A stretch of DNA of 25,570 nucleotides from CAYUFB01 sp964444125. Its GTDB lineage: Bacteria > Patescibacteriota > Dojkabacteria > B142 > JAFGMG01. Within the stretch, counting starts at the first letter, position 1. The number at the start of each line of letters is the position of its first letter. The translations under genes and the position numbers were made by a program. Shown here one piece after another: positions 1 through 7,064 of the stretch. Below the pieces are notes generated by a model that saw nothing but the letters and a program-made list of their open reading frames with translations, had not been told where the DNA came from and did not search any database. The DNA lies in assembly GCA_964444125.1 (NCBI GenBank), contig CAYUFB010000019.1, forward strand, positions 1 through 25,570, written 5' to 3'.

Positions 1-141
1 TCGGTCAGCTCTCGCTTATCACAATCTAAAACTCATTTTTATGGGACAGGAGTGTCTGTTAGAGTATATAGAAATTTTGAGAAATTGTGTATAAATGTTA
101 TGATGTATGTCATAAGCAATACATTTTATATACATCTGTAA
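1..141 (+). other. Left edge: possible tail of an upstream gene
   Basis: Two frames are open from the left edge. One runs 1-141 and ends in a TAA that overlaps the antitoxin ATG (TAATG, 139-143). The other runs 2-94 and ends LRNCV. Neither tail (46 or 30 residues) carries a motif I recognise, so I cannot say which is real, or whether either is. The TAATG junction slightly favours the first, because 1-nt stop/start overlaps occur elsewhere in this window. Confidence 0.2.
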
Positions 142-440
142 TGCAAAAAGCAAATGACAGTATTCTACAAGTTAGGATCAATCAAAAATTAAAAAAAAGA
201 GGTGAGCAAAAAGCCTATGATAGGGGTTTTGGTTCTCTTCAGGATTTGGTCAGATGGTTTATAAAAAATTATAGTGAGGATAGGATTCAAATCGAGTTGA
301 AAGATAACGTTGAAATGATCAGTCCAAGCCAACTGAGATCATTAGAAGAAGACTATAGATTGTTTTTACAGGAGAAGCAACTGGATAAATCTTATGGCAA
401 AGATAATCTTGATGAATTAGAAAAATCTTTAGAAGCATGA
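141..440 (+). CDS. RelB/DinJ-like antitoxin of a type II toxin-antitoxin pair
   Basis: A 99-residue protein starting MQKANDSILQVRIN, the usual opening of RelB/DinJ and ribbon-helix-helix antitoxins: a short beta strand with the pattern ILQVRI, then a helix of basic residues (KLKKRGEQKAYDRGF). This part would dimerise and bind the operator. The acidic C-terminal half (residues 55-99, rich in E, D, L) would wrap the toxin. A GTG at 87 would add 18 residues (MYKCYDVCHK...) that do not resemble the family, so ATG 141 is preferred. The stop overlaps the next ATG by 4 nt (ATGA, 437-440), typical of antitoxin-toxin coupling. Type II antitoxins usually autorepress their operon; a TATACA at 129-134 could be a -10 but has no convincing -35. 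The exact antitoxin family is uncertain. Confidence 0.65.
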   Translation: MQKANDSILQVRINQKLKKRGEQKAYDRGFGSLQDLVRWFIKNYSEDRIQIELKDNVEMISPSQLRSLEEDYRLFLQEKQLDKSYGKDNLDELEKSLEA

Positions 441-700
441 AATCGATAAAAATTTCACAAACTTTTCGTCAATACTACAAAAAATATATTTCTCATGATG
501 ACAATCTTAAACAAGAGATGAAAAACGCTATTGAACAATTTATAGTTTCAAGATCTGCAGTTCGAGATCATGCATTAGGAAGCGAGTTGACAGGGTTTAG
601 GTCCTTTTCAATAAATGTAAATTACAGAATAGTTTATAAGGAGACAAGTGATTATTATGTTCTTCTTCGGGTTGGGCCACATGAAGTGGTTTATTCATAA
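437..700 (+). CDS. RelE/ParE-superfamily toxin (YafQ/RelE-like)
   Basis: An 87-residue basic protein with the RelE/YafQ layout: two N-terminal helices (TFRQYYKKYISHDDNLKQE), a central GSELTGFRSFSINVNYRIVY segment and a C-terminal LLRVGPHEVVY strand. The NYRIVY strand and the final H-x-V-Y are the usual positions of catalytic or RNA-contact residues in mRNA interferases of this fold. Length matches the family (80-95 aa). It overlaps the antitoxin by 4 nt, so the two are probably translated as a coupled pair. RelE relatives cleave mRNA at the ribosome and ParE relatives poison gyrase; the sequence looks more RelE/YafQ-like, but activity cannot be told from sequence alone. Confidence is high for the superfamily, lower for the target. 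Confidence 0.75.
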   Translation: MKSIKISQTFRQYYKKYISHDDNLKQEMKNAIEQFIVSRSAVRDHALGSELTGFRSFSINVNYRIVYKETSDYYVLLRVGPHEVVYS

Positions 701-706
701 AAAGAC

Positions 707-1436
707 CTAAACGCTCCTATATTTCCTTTTTATTTTCTTATTTTCCTCTCTCCATACACCAAACTGTAATTCTAGATCTATTGGTTTCCCAAGTCCTGAA
801 TGTGAGTGCTTTGCTTGAAATTTTGAATCAAATAGAATCCTTTTGTTTAAATGCTTAATCATGTACTGTGCCCAGTCATAATCTTCACATCCCTTGACAT
901 ATACTTCATTAAAAGGGTATGTTTCCCAATCAGACTTGCGGATCATTGAGTTTCTATTATCAAGTGTATTATGTCTAAATACTATTCTTGGGAAAAAATA
1001 CTAAAGAAAGGCATCGAAACTGTAATAAATTTTCTCAATGAAATTAGCATCAGGTAGTGCACGTATCGGACCTGATATGCCCTGCAATGTCTTTATCTCT
1101 AAAATGTTTCAAACCTCTTTCTGCCCATTTTTCTGAAATAGGGATTGAATGGCCACTTAATATTCCCACTATTTCTGCTTTTGCATTTTTGACGCCAATA
1201 TTTAGTGCATACGGATAACTGAAATCTTTTTGATTAATTTGGACTATTTTGCAATTAAATTTTTTTGCAATATCAAGTGTTTTATCCGTTGATCCTGAAT
1301 CAACGATTATCACTTCAGTATTTCTTATCGTTTGGTTTTTGATAGCTAAAAGACTGTCTTTTAGCCATTTTTCTTCATTAAGTGTCCTTATAATTATTGA
1401 GAGGATTGGTTTCTCATTTTGTGGGTTAATCTGCAT
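707..1436 (-). pseudogene. Broken GT2 family glycosyltransferase (frameshift plus amber stop)
   Basis: The N-terminal part (1436 down to about 1083) is a good GT-A/GT2 start: LSIIIRTLNEEKWL, then the nucleotide-binding VDSGSTDKT and SGHSIPIS segments. Reading stays in frame to IAG at 1083. It then shifts by one base within GGG (1080-1082, minus strand) and runs to a false stop at 1050. In the shifted frame the family continues as ISGPIRALPDANFIEKIYYS, then FDAFL, until a TAG at 1001-1003. Past that stop the same frame resumes with YFFPRIVFRHNTLDNRNS and MIRKSDWETYPFNE, GCEDYDWA and a normal end at 707. The whole gene would encode about 242 residues and is otherwise collinear with the rhamnosyltransferase-like GT2 group. 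Two independent lesions argue for true decay rather than a single read error. It was probably a polysaccharide transferase linked to the nearby rhamnose genes. Confidence 0.85.
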
Positions 1437-1509
1437 AGATCGTTTCTATTTTTTTAGAATTATTTAATTTCCATCTGCTAAAGTCTAGCCATTATAGCAA
1501 TTTCTGGCG

Positions 1510-1824
1510 ATGAAAACCTATTATGTGTATATGCTCAAATGCGTCGATGATTCATATTATGTAGGTGTGACGAATAGTATTGAAAGGAGACTGTATGAGC
1601 ATAAAACCGGTTATAATCCCGGAAGTTATACCAGCAAAAGATTGCCATTTAAATTAGTTTACTATACTACTTTCAGATATATTCAAGATGCAATAAGCTG
1701 GGAGAAACAACTAAAAGACTGGAGTAGGGCCAAAAAAGAAGCTTTAATTAAGAGAGATTGGGAGAGGGTGAGGAAGTATTCAGAATGTCGAAATAAGTCA
1801 CATAGCAAGAATTATAGAAAATAG
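1510..1824 (+). CDS. GIY-YIG nuclease-domain protein (YhbQ/UvrC-N-like)
   Basis: A 104-residue single-domain protein. The N-terminus carries the two hallmark strands YYVYMLKC (GIY position) and SYYVGVTN (YIG position), followed by the conserved arginine in SIERRLYEH. GSYTSKRLPFKLVYY matches the second half of the domain, and DAISWEKQLKDWSRAKKEALI holds the conserved catalytic-type Glu (AISWEKQLK). Members of this small family (COG2827 type) are predicted DNA endonucleases of mostly unknown role. The basic C-terminal tail (SECRNKSHSKNYRK) abuts a repeat cluster that begins right after the stop. No SD precedes the ATG. The gene sits alone between a decayed GT2 gene and the rml genes, on the opposite strand to both, which suggests an accessory insertion. 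Confidence 0.85.
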   Translation: MKTYYVYMLKCVDDSYYVGVTNSIERRLYEHKTGYNPGSYTSKRLPFKLVYYTTFRYIQDAISWEKQLKDWSRAKKEALIKRDWERVRKYSECRNKSHSKNYRK

Positions 1825-1825
1825 A

Positions 1826-2021
1826 GCTTGTCGCTTCGAGCAAGCTAAAACCGATTGCAAAGCTTGTCAGTTCGAGCAAACAAAATCGGTTGCAAGCTTG
1901 TCAGTTCGAGCGGAGTCGAGAACGACAAGCGGTGTTCATTTCTCGACTCCGCTCGAAATGACACCTAGCTCGAAATGACACCTAATTTGCAATGATACCT
2001 CGCTCGAACTGACAGGCAAAA
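1826..2021. repeat. Cluster of direct and inverted GAGCGGAGTCGA-type intergenic repeats
   Basis: Three head-to-tail copies of a unit starting GCTTGTC(A/G)(G/C)TTCGAGC lie at about 1828-1910, spaced about 36 nt. The last leads into an 18-bp arm (1905-1922, TTCGAGCGGAGTCGAGAA) that is perfectly repeated in inverse at 1940-1957, with a 17-nt loop. With one mismatch the stem extends to TGTCA/TGACA at 1899-1903 and 1959-1963. Further degenerate copies of CTCGAAATGACACCTA follow to 2021. Sequences of this kind are common mobile-looking palindromic intergenic repeats in many bacteria. The stem lies downstream of rmlB (minus strand) and of the GIY-YIG gene (plus strand), so it could also help end transcription. 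Confidence 0.85.
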
Positions 2022-2072
2022 ATTGTATCGAGAAAATGATAAGTTTACTTTCCACTATCATCTGTTAACTGT

Positions 2073-3092
2073 CTACTGTCTCAAATATCTCTCCGCCATC
2101 TTGTCGGCTTCTGGTTTCAAAGGTTCCCACCACCATTTGTTGTCCATAAACCATTTGACGGTAGTTTCCAGCCACTGGTCTACATTCTTTTCTGGATGGA
2201 AGCCAAGTTCAGTTTTGGCTTTGGTATAATCAATTGCATATCTTTTATCATGACCTTTTCTATCTCCAACATGAACTATTAAGCTTTCTGGTTTATTTAG
2301 TATTTCTAGTATTTTCTTGACCATATAGATATTTGTCCTTTCTCCATCACCTCCAAGTAGGTATGTTTCTCCCAACTTTCCTTTTTCTAGTATTAAACCA
2401 ACGCCTCTATTATGATCGTTGACATGTATCCAGTCTCTAACTTGTAAACCATCTCCATAAACAGGGATTTGCTCGTCATTTAGGGCTCTGGTTATCACAA
2501 GTGGTATAAGTTTCTCTGGGAAATGAAATGGCCCGAAATTATTTGAACAATTTGATATTGTGACTGGTAGATCGTATGTCGCATGATACGCTCGAACCAA
2601 ATGATCTGATCCAGCCTTCGATGCTGAATAGGGGCTTCTTGGATCATATGGTGTATCTTCATGAAATTTCACTTCAGGTCTGTCAAGTGGCAGGTGGCCA
2701 AAAACTTCATCTGTGGAGACATGGTGAAATCTTACATTGCCATTATCTTTGGCGACATCTAGTAATACTTGGGTGCCAATCACATTTGTTTTGATAAATA
2801 CTGCAGGGTCTTCGATACTCCTATCTACATGAGTCTCTGCTGCAAAATGTATGATTGTGTCAATATTATTATCTTTAACAGTTCTATCAACTAAAGCATA
2901 GTTGCAAATATCACCTTTGATGAATTTATAATTTGGATTTTCTGCAATTTCTTTTAGAGATTCAAGATTGCCAGCATAGGTTAATTTATCCAGATTTACA
3001 ATTCTATCTTCAGGATGTGATGCTAGCCAATAATGAATGAAATTCGAGCCAATAAATCCCGCTCCGCCAGTGATCAATATGTTTCGTGCCAT
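2073..3092 (-). CDS. rmlB: dTDP-glucose 4,6-dehydratase
   Basis: An NAD-dependent short-chain dehydrogenase/epimerase of 339 residues, the usual size. It converts dTDP-glucose to dTDP-4-keto-6-deoxyglucose, the second step of dTDP-L-rhamnose synthesis. Visible signatures: the Rossmann loop GGAGFIGSN (9-17), the catalytic STDEV (126-130, with the Thr-Asp-Glu triad typical of RmlB), PYSASKAGSDH with Tyr155 and Lys159, the NNFGPFHFPEKLIP substrate loop, and YGDGLQVRDWIHVNDH. It is last in the rmlC-rmlD-rmlB order on the minus strand, 60 nt after rmlD. No SD is seen before the ATG at 3092. The first-step gene rmlA is absent here and must lie elsewhere. Confidence 0.97.
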   Translation of the reverse strand: MARNILITGGAGFIGSNFIHYWLASHPEDRIVNLDKLTYAGNLESLKEIAENPNYKFIKGDICNYALVDRTVKDNNIDTIIHFAAETHVDRSIEDPAVFIKTNVIGTQVLLDVAKDNGNVRFHHVSTDEVFGHLPLDRPEVKFHEDTPYDPRSPYSASKAGSDHLVRAYHATYDLPVTISNCSNNFGPFHFPEKLIPLVITRALNDEQIPVYGDGLQVRDWIHVNDHNRGVGLILEKGKLGETYLLGGDGERTNIYMVKKILEILNKPESLIVHVGDRKGHDKRYAIDYTKAKTELGFHPEKNVDQWLETTVKWFMDNKWWWEPLKPEADKMAERYLRQ

Positions 3093-3152
3093 AAAAGAAT
3101 TCTAATATGAAAGTATTTTAGCAGATACTATACAAATATCGTAGATGATCAC

Positions 3153-4085
3153 TTATGCTGCTGTTGGGGATGTATTGGATTTTGGTGGCTGTAGCGGACT
3201 CCTAGGGCTACTATTATGTTCGGGTTCATTTACCAGATAATCCTTGACCATTTCTTCCCAGTTTCTCATGGGAGGTAATTTGGTGTTTAGAAGTAGAGAA
3301 TAATTTGGAATCCCTGTACCTCGCCCAAACTCTTTCAATGAAGTAGGTTCCACTTTTGTCTTTTTGCCAGCATATTTGAAGATCGCTTTCGCAAAGTCAA
3401 ACCTTGATGCAGCTCCAACTCCAGAAGCATGGTATATACCTCCTTCTGGCTTCTTTTCTGCAATATATATAAGTCTTTGTGCAAGATCTTTTACATAGGT
3501 AGGAGAGCTTACTTCATCAGTCACAACTTTGAGAGTGTCATATTTCTCACTTAATTCAAGCATCTTAGCCAGAAAGTTCCTAGCGCCAGATCCAAATAGC
3601 CAGCTTGTTCGTACTACGTATAATTTGGCGCTTTTTTGCTTTTTGAGGTATTTCAATACTTCCTTCTCACCAAGAAGTTTGCTTTCACCATATTTGCTTA
3701 ATGGTTTGAACTTATTGTAATCTTCTTTGTATCCTGATTCTAAATTATCTCCAAAAACATAATCACTACTTATGTGGATAAATACTTTATCAATAGAATG
3801 TTTCGCAAGTAATCCTGGACCTGTACCATTTACTTTTTGGGCAAGCTTAAATCCTTCTTCTGTCTCGCAACCATCTACATTCGTATATGCCGCACAGTTT
3901 ATTACTATATCAGGATCGTATTTATCAAAATATTTTTTAATTGAATTTTCATCAGTAATATCAATGCCTCCTGAAGATAAATCAGAAGTAAAAATTTCCC
4001 AATTAGTATATGCTTTGGCTTGTCTCACAAGTTCCGATCCAAGCATACCAGAGGAGCCGATTATAAGTGCTTTAGGTTTTGTCAT
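3153..4085 (-). CDS. rmlD: dTDP-4-dehydrorhamnose reductase
   Basis: Final enzyme of dTDP-L-rhamnose synthesis, reducing dTDP-4-keto-rhamnose with NAD(P)H. It shows the N-terminal dinucleotide loop GSSGMLGSELV (10-20), DITDENSI, NCAAYTNVDGCE, SSDYVFG (106-112) and the catalytic KYGESKLLGE with Tyr132 and Lys136, followed by VVRTSWLFG. At 310 residues it is slightly longer than usual: the last 20 or so residues (after VKDYLVNE) form a Pro/Ser/Asn-rich low-complexity tail ending SNTSPTAA, not part of the fold. It starts 9 nt after the rmlC stop, consistent with one transcript. Mutation near the 3' end or loss of an earlier stop could explain the tail. Confidence 0.95.
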   Translation of the reverse strand: MTKPKALIIGSSGMLGSELVRQAKAYTNWEIFTSDLSSGGIDITDENSIKKYFDKYDPDIVINCAAYTNVDGCETEEGFKLAQKVNGTGPGLLAKHSIDKVFIHISSDYVFGDNLESGYKEDYNKFKPLSKYGESKLLGEKEVLKYLKKQKSAKLYVVRTSWLFGSGARNFLAKMLELSEKYDTLKVVTDEVSSPTYVKDLAQRLIYIAEKKPEGGIYHASGVGAASRFDFAKAIFKYAGKKTKVEPTSLKEFGRGTGIPNYSLLLNTKLPPMRNWEEMVKDYLVNEPEHNSSPRSPLQPPKSNTSPTAA

Positions 4086-4094
4086 TTGTGTTGA

Positions 4095-4637
4095 TTAAAA
4101 AATATCCTCTAAATCCGCTAATCTTGGTTGATTTTTGTCCTTTTCGGACAAGATCACATCATCAAGTGGCCAATTGATACCAATATCAGGGTCATTCCAC
4201 AAAACACCACCATCATGTTCTTTTGAATAGTAATTACTTACTTTGTACTGGAAATCAACAGTATCACTTAATACCAGAAATCCATGTGCGAATCCTTGTG
4301 GTATAAAAAGCATTTGTTTGTTATCTTCTGATAATCTCACTCCTTCCCATTTGCCATATGTTCCAGAACTTTTCCTTAGATCAACTACTACATCATATAC
4401 TTCTCCTTGAGTGACTCTAATCAATTTGTCTTGTGCAAATGGGGGCCTTTGAAAATGTAGTCCTCTTAGTACTCCTTTTGAAGATCTTGAATGATTGTCT
4501 TGTACAAAATCTACATCAATTCCATTTTCTAAAAAAATTTTCTTGTTATAACTTTCCAAAAAGAATCCTCTATCATCGGGAAATATGTCTGGAGTAATTA
4601 GTATTAAGCCTTTTATGGATAGTTCTTCGAATTTCAT
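4095..4637 (-). CDS. rmlC: dTDP-4-dehydrorhamnose 3,5-epimerase
   Basis: A cupin-fold epimerase of 180 residues acting between RmlB and RmlD. Family landmarks are all present: PDIFPDDRGFFLESY near the N-terminus, QDNHSRSSKGVLRGLHFQ with the catalytic-base His61, KLIRVTQGEVYDVVVDLR, FIPQGFAHGF (with His118), and DFQYKVSNYY with the acid Tyr131. GGVLWNDPDIGINWP and SEKD follow near the C-terminus. It is the first gene of the minus-strand rml cluster. Upstream lies a 311-nt spacer shared with the divergent galE. The immediate upstream sequence is AT-rich with no SD. Confidence 0.96.
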   Translation of the reverse strand: MKFEELSIKGLILITPDIFPDDRGFFLESYNKKIFLENGIDVDFVQDNHSRSSKGVLRGLHFQRPPFAQDKLIRVTQGEVYDVVVDLRKSSGTYGKWEGVRLSEDNKQMLFIPQGFAHGFLVLSDTVDFQYKVSNYYSKEHDGGVLWNDPDIGINWPLDDVILSEKDKNQPRLADLEDIF

Positions 4638-4948
4638 TGTTTGTTTATAAAATTATGATTAATAATACCTGATTTGGAGATTAATTTGAAATTTAAAAAA
4701 GTGTTTGTTGACCAGCTTTATATTACTTTCAATCGTTTTTGTAAATCAATCATCAATAACTAACCTTTCTTTTTACGGACAAAAAATAATTTTTACCTCT
4801 TTCATGACTACCCGACTGGCAGCCTGCCCTGCTTACAGTCAGGCAGGCTGGCGGTAGACAGGGCGGGTAGTCATAAAGAAAAGTTGAAAACTAAAACATT
4901 CCCTTTTCCCCTTCACTAAGGTAAAATTAGCAAAATTATCATAAATCT
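4638..4948. other. Divergent rmlC-galE intergenic region
   Basis: A 311-nt spacer between divergent genes. The rmlC side is AT-rich and holds TATTAT-like -10 candidates, but no pair of hexamers I would call a promoter. The centre holds a large GC-rich hairpin, listed separately. The galE side has TAAAAT at 4922-4927 with no good -35. No tRNA, small ORF with family features, or riboswitch was recognised. Confidence 0.5.
4804..4874. repeat. Long GC-rich palindromic element
   Basis: Outer arms ATGACTACCCG (4804-4814) and CGGGTAGTCAT (4864-4874) are perfect inverse repeats. Inner arms CAGCCTGCC (4820-4828) and GGCAGGCTG (4842-4850) also pair perfectly, with CCTG/CAGG pairs near the apex. The GC-rich content stands out sharply from the AT-rich flanks. 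It sits between divergent genes, so it is not a terminator of either. It is best read as an inserted palindromic repeat (MITE/REP-like). Confidence 0.8.
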
Positions 4949-5929
4949 ATGAGAATTCTTGTCACAGGAGGAGCAGGGTATATTGGCTCAATCACCGCAG
5001 CCAAATTGATACTTCGGGGACATGATGTAATTATCCTGGATAATCTAGAAAAAGGACATCAATCAACACTAGATCGAATAAAGCAGGAGGCAGGAGAATT
5101 TGAATTTATCAAAGTTGACTTAAGAGATAAAGGAAAACTTGATCTGGCACTTGGAGAAGTCTTTTTCGATGCAGTAATTCATTTCGCTGCATACATTGAA
5201 GTAGGTAGATCTGTCAAAGAACCTGAAGCTTTCATGGAAAATAACTATAAAGGCACAAGAAATCTTCTTGAGGTAATCACCAAAAGAAAAGTCCGCAAAT
5301 TTATTTTTTCTTCAACTGCAGCAGTTTATGGGGATCCTGAGAGTGTCCCAATACCTGAAACAGCACAGCTCAAACCTATTAATCCATATGGGGAGTCCAA
5401 AGTCAAAGTAGAAAAAATGTTGCAAACTTATGCAGATCGTGGAAAACTTGATTCCATTCGTTTAAGGTACTTCAATCCTGCCGGATCCTTTAGGTCCCTT
5501 GGCGAAAGCCATTTGCCAGAAACCCATTTGATACCTTTGATCTTCAAAACAGCCAAAAAAGAAAGAGAAAAGTTATTTATTTTTGGCAATGATTATGACA
5601 CTTCAGATGGTACTTGCGTGAGAGACTATATACATATCGAGGATTTAGTTGATGCGCACATTGTGGCACTTGATCACTTGATGGGTATCAAGGGAAGTCA
5701 AGTATTCAATGTGGGTACAGGGCGTGGATATAGCGTCAAAGAAGTTTTTGATACTGCCTCCCTTATAACAGGGCTGGAAATTGATTATGAAATAGTAGAA
5801 AGAAGAGAAGGTGATTCTGCGGAACTAGTCGCTGATCCGACCAAAATCAATTCAGTTATGGGCTGGAAAGCTCAGTATGGTTTGGAAGATATAATCCAAA
5901 GTGCATGGGATTATGAAAGGCAGGTTTAG
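4949..5929 (+). CDS. galE: UDP-glucose 4-epimerase
   Basis: A 326-residue extended short-chain dehydrogenase that interconverts UDP-glucose and UDP-galactose (or the N-acetyl forms). It shows the NAD loop GGAGYIGS (7-14), HFAAYIEVGRSV, FSSTAAVYGDP with the catalytic Ser/Thr (121-123), PYGESKVKVEKM with Tyr147 and Lys151, RLRYFNPAGS, and DGTCVRDYIHIEDLVDAH, all diagnostic of GalE. Near the C-terminus are FNVGTGRGYSVKEV and the RREGDSAELVADPTK loop. It stands alone, divergent from rmlCDB and followed by a repeat cluster, so it is probably its own transcription unit. It supplies galactose donors for the surface glycans suggested by its neighbours. Substrate range cannot be fixed from sequence. 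Confidence 0.96.
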   Translation: MRILVTGGAGYIGSITAAKLILRGHDVIILDNLEKGHQSTLDRIKQEAGEFEFIKVDLRDKGKLDLALGEVFFDAVIHFAAYIEVGRSVKEPEAFMENNYKGTRNLLEVITKRKVRKFIFSSTAAVYGDPESVPIPETAQLKPINPYGESKVKVEKMLQTYADRGKLDSIRLRYFNPAGSFRSLGESHLPETHLIPLIFKTAKKEREKLFIFGNDYDTSDGTCVRDYIHIEDLVDAHIVALDHLMGIKGSQVFNVGTGRGYSVKEVFDTASLITGLEIDYEIVERREGDSAELVADPTKINSVMGWKAQYGLEDIIQSAWDYERQV

Positions 5930-6345
5930 CATACAGCTTCAAGCATTCAGTATTCAGCTTCCAGACTGGAACATCAAGCATTCAGTATTGTTTATCCGCC
6001 TTAAACGTCATTCTGAACTTGTTTCAGAATCTCAGTCTTTGATATTGGGGATTCTGAAACAAGTTCGGAATGACATCCCAAGTTCAGAATGACATCCCAA
6101 GTTCAGAATGACGCCCAAGTTCAGAATGACGTCGATATGATTTCTTGGATGCTTGATGCCTTCTTCATTATAGAGCTGAATACTGAATGCTGAATGCTTC
6201 CGCCAAAGGCGGACCCGCCTCTGGCGGGGAACACTGAACACTGAATACTGAATACTGAATACTGAATACTGAATACTTTGTCCTATCTACTGTCACCCTG
6301 AGCGAGGCTCGTTTTACGAGCCGAGTCGAAGGGTTGTCGTTTCAA
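5930..6345. repeat. Nested palindromic repeat cluster with 7-bp tandem array
   Basis: This fills the galE-to-next-gene spacer. Outer inverse arms: 5943-5959 (GCATTCAGTATTCAGCT) against 6174-6190. Inner arms: GTCATTCTGAACTTG... at 6007-6030 against 6051-6074, 24 bp with one G-T wobble and a 20-nt loop. Three direct copies of CCCAAGTTCAGAATGAC follow (6077-6093, 6096-6112, 6114-6130). Then come a double GC hairpin CCGCC-AAA-GGCGG and CCCGCC-TCT-GGCGGG (6200-6212, 6214-6228), and six copies of ACTGAA(T/C) (6233-6274). A last palindrome, GGCTCG-TTTTA-CGAGCC (6306-6322), lies within a GTCACCCTGAGC...GTCGAAGGGT element. No gene-like ORF was supported here. Confidence 0.85.
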
Positions 6346-6368
6346 TGCATAAATAGTAGACTATATTC

Positions 6369-7064
6369 ATGAATTTCTTGCAGTTAATCCAAAAAGCAAA
6401 AGCCCAGGGAGCCGATACACTCTCAGCTCCAACATTTCCATTTAATCCACCAGGACAACCTGTCGCGTCACCAACCCAGAATGCGCCACAGATTCGATTA
6501 GAAACTGACACCGTAAATGTCAAGACTGGTGATGAGATCAGAGTTAGAGTCTTGATAGATACCAAAGGAGAGAGGATAACTAGTTATACAGTAAATATCG
6601 TATACGATCCTGCATTCTTAAGAGTTATTGACGCAGATGAAGTAACTGGAGGTGTGCAGATCAATTTTCTTGATGAAACATTTGCAGAATCATTAAATCA
6701 AGTCAATTCATCAACTGGCATCATCAACCTAAGAGCTAATACTACTGAAGCAAGCACTGTAACACGTACGGTTGCCGAAGTAGAATTTATGGTCATAGGT
6801 ACAGGTACAACAGAAATAGAGATCGTTCAGTCAAATAGCAACTTAGTCAATATATCTGGAGTGGATGTACTTGAATCAACTAATACAATAAATCTACAAA
6901 TTGAGGCAAAGACACAGCAGGTAGTCACACCAACAACTCCTATAATACCTTCCACTTCTCTTAAAGATCATTTTGGGGTTGCGTTTACAACACTTGGAGC
7001 TATGCTACTTGTTGCGGGATTATATCTGATCAAAATCATTCGTGAAAACAACCACAAAGACTAA
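6369..7064 (+). CDS. Cohesin-like domain protein with C-terminal membrane anchor
   Basis: A 231-residue protein. After a Pro/Ala-rich N-terminal linker (20-45) comes a single beta-sandwich domain (about 42-180) with the cohesin/carbohydrate-binding-module pattern: VNVKTGDEIRVRVLIDTKGE, SYTVNIVYDPAFLRVIDADE, INLRANTTEA, TRTVAEVEFMVIGTG. A short PTTPIIPSTS linker leads to one hydrophobic helix (about 206-224, FTTLGAMLLVAGLYLIKII) and a short charged tail, i.e. a tail anchor. No signal peptide is visible, which is odd for a domain normally outside the cell; it may insert by a signal-less route. The frame overlaps the next gene by 23 nt. A weak promoter-like TTGTCG-N17-TAGACT (6334-6362) would start RNA almost at the ATG. 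Ligand unknown. Confidence 0.65.
   Translation: MNFLQLIQKAKAQGADTLSAPTFPFNPPGQPVASPTQNAPQIRLETDTVNVKTGDEIRVRVLIDTKGERITSYTVNIVYDPAFLRVIDADEVTGGVQINFLDETFAESLNQVNSSTGIINLRANTTEASTVTRTVAEVEFMVIGTGTTEIEIVQSNSNLVNISGVDVLESTNTINLQIEAKTQQVVTPTTPIIPSTSLKDHFGVAFTTLGAMLLVAGLYLIKIIRENNHKD

Noticed and set aside
87..140. GTG start extending the antitoxin by 18 residues
   Set aside because: The extension is Cys/Tyr-rich and unlike RelB-type N-termini; ATG 141 gives the family start.
1001..1003. TAG read as an amino acid (recoded stop)
   Set aside because: The same gene also has a frameshift, no other gene in the window needs TAG read-through, and TAG ends secG normally.
1861..1930. tRNA gene suggested by GTTCGAGC T-loop-like text
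   Set aside because: No acceptor stem or anticodon arm can be drawn; the motif is part of the repeat.
1826..2021. CRISPR array
   Set aside because: Units are short, degenerate, present in both orientations and lack regular unique spacers; no cas genes are nearby.
5930..6345. CRISPR array or small protein-coding genes
   Set aside because: The repeats are nested inverted and short tandem units without spacers, and the small ORFs there are translated repeats.
6314..6565. Minus-strand ORF opposite the cohesin-like gene
   Set aside because: It is a shadow of the plus-strand gene with no family features.
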